Assembly: GCA_013289615.1 (NCBI GenBank)
Contig: JABCZO010000016.1
Span: 1 to 64,000, forward strand
Source of the DNA: Gammaproteobacteria bacterium
GTDB taxonomy: Bacteria > Pseudomonadota > Gammaproteobacteria > Steroidobacterales > Steroidobacteraceae
Reading direction: 5' to 3'
DNA: 64,000 bases
Below the pieces are notes generated by a model. That model made no database searches and was not told the origin of the DNA. It saw only the letters and a list, made by a program, of their open reading frames with translations. The stretch's first letter is position 1. Every line of letters begins with the position of its first letter. The translations under genes and the position numbers were made by a program. Below, one piece after another: positions 63,360 to 64,000 of this stretch.

Positions 63360-63431
63360 CGGCTATTCCCCTATCCAGTTCGAGTCAGTTTTAGTATTGA
63401 TGGCAGCCGCCAAGCGGGCACGCGCTTCGCA

Positions 63432-63458
63432 TCGACACGATCGTGGCTCGGTTATAAT
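63432..63458 (+). promoter_or_regulatory. Candidate promoter for the divergent xdhC gene
   Basis: A perfect TATAAT (63453-63458) preceded by TCGACA (63432-63437) at a short 15-bp spacing, 135 bp upstream of the xdhC ATG. No equally good boxes were found for the leftward coxM transcript in the same 234-bp interval. Confidence 0.4.
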
Positions 63459-63593
63459 CGACCCGCCTGTGAAACGCGTCAAGCGCCGTTGGCGCGCCCA
63501 ACCGGCACGATGGCTCAGCACACAAATCGACGAAAGCCGCAGATGTAAAATGCATGGCCAGCTAGCAATCGCATCGCACCGGGCGCACGGTCG

Positions 63594-64000
63594 ATGAGTT
63601 CTTCACTGCAGCGCCTGTTGCCCCTGTTCGAGCGCGACCGGCAGCGCCATCAGCCGTTGGTACTTGCGACGCTGGTGCGCACCGACGGCTCTACCTACAC
63701 CAAACCCGGCGCACACATGCTCATCGCGGGCAGCGGCGAATACGCCGGACTGATTTCGGGCGGCTGCCTGGAGGGCGATCTGGCCGAGCACGGTCGCGCG
63801 GTGCTGGCCACCGGCATTGCCAAGCTGGCGCGGTACGACTCCCGCGGTCCTGAGGATCTGGTCTTTGGCCTGGGATCGGGCTGCGAAGGATCCATGGACA
63901 TACTGCTGCAGCGCCTGGACGATGCAAACGACTGGCAACCCCTCGAACGCCTGGCACTGGCCTGGCGCGAGCAGCGCGCACAGGCCCTGGTGCTGGTGGT
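63594..64000 (+). CDS. XdhC family molybdenum-cofactor maturation protein (partial, runs off the window)
   Basis: ATG 63594 opens a frame that is still open at the window end (135 residues seen). The N-terminal XdhC_CoxI domain is canonical: PLVLATLVRTDGSTYTKPGA, then GLISGGCLEGDLAEHG with the conserved Cys, and RYDSRGPEDLVFGLGSGCEG. It differs from the XdhC-YHS protein, which lacks GGCLE, so the two probably act at different steps. XdhC proteins hold the Mo cofactor and promote its sulfuration. Divergent from coxM, so it may share control with the cox operon. Confidence 0.9.
   Translation, partial: MSSSLQRLLPLFERDRQRHQPLVLATLVRTDGSTYTKPGAHMLIAGSGEYAGLISGGCLEGDLAEHGRAVLATGIAKLARYDSRGPEDLVFGLGSGCEGSMDILLQRLDDANDWQPLERLALAWREQRAQALVLV

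Overview
The window comes from a high-GC (visibly about 65-68%) gammaproteobacterium. The main evidence is the gene order tRNA-Lys / queC-queE-cpoB-pal-tolB-tolA-tolR-tolQ-ybgC-ruvB-ruvA-ruvC, which is characteristic of that class. TonB-receptor/TPR-sulfotransferase genes, an aerobic CO dehydrogenase cluster and a secreted caspase suggest a free-living soil or water bacterium of the Steroidobacter/Nevskia type. That placement is inferred from gene content, not from a marker-gene comparison.

Layout. 1-1.2 kb: remains of an integrated element beside tRNA-Lys, with a 5'-truncated YVTN beta-propeller gene and a broken tyrosine integrase lying back to back. 1.3-10.2 kb (minus strand): one long set of tightly packed housekeeping genes for queuosine synthesis, the Tol-Pal envelope complex and RuvABC. 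10.2-13.5 kb (plus): relA, whose hydrolase site is degenerate, and a DUF3667 membrane protein. 13.6-19.2 kb (minus): sucA-sucB-lpd, the complete 2-oxoglutarate dehydrogenase complex. 19.4-27 kb: a YbhGFSR-type ABC exporter with its own NodT/TolC outer-membrane factor, facing a divergent CecR-like TetR regulator across an AT-rich operator. 26.9-28.7 kb: a TPR lipoprotein gene. 29.0-34.4 kb (plus): a translationally coupled four-gene envelope operon (TPR plus DUF900 alpha/beta hydrolase, an exported coiled-coil protein without a recognised family, an OmpA-like protein, and an exported caspase-like protease with DUF4384). This is the best candidate for an undescribed system. 34.4-42.4 kb (minus): a flavin/PPOX protein, a TPR sulfotransferase, a TonB receptor, a PYROXD2-like oxidoreductase and a TetR regulator. 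Two copies of a TAGGACA-type palindrome lie upstream of the last two transport/oxidation units. 42.6-46.3 kb: paiB, a DUF3311/sodium-solute symporter pair and an old-yellow-enzyme reductase. 46.5-54.5 kb (minus): two adjacent hybrid histidine kinases, one of 2101 residues with eleven 92-residue HAMP repeats. 54.8-64 kb: a small membrane protein, then coxM-S-L-G-D-E followed by an XdhC-YHS fusion and a MobA/MocA-like nucleotidyltransferase, with a second, divergent xdhC running off the window end.

How the parts work together. The cox genes should give aerobic CO oxidation by a molybdenum-copper enzyme: three structural subunits, a CoxG membrane/quinone partner, the CoxD and CoxE maturation pair, and several molybdenum-cofactor handling proteins. 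The 34-42 kb block looks like an uptake and modification locus under one TetR repressor. The 29-34 kb operon places a protease, a hydrolase and a peptidoglycan-binding protein together in the envelope; its job is unknown.
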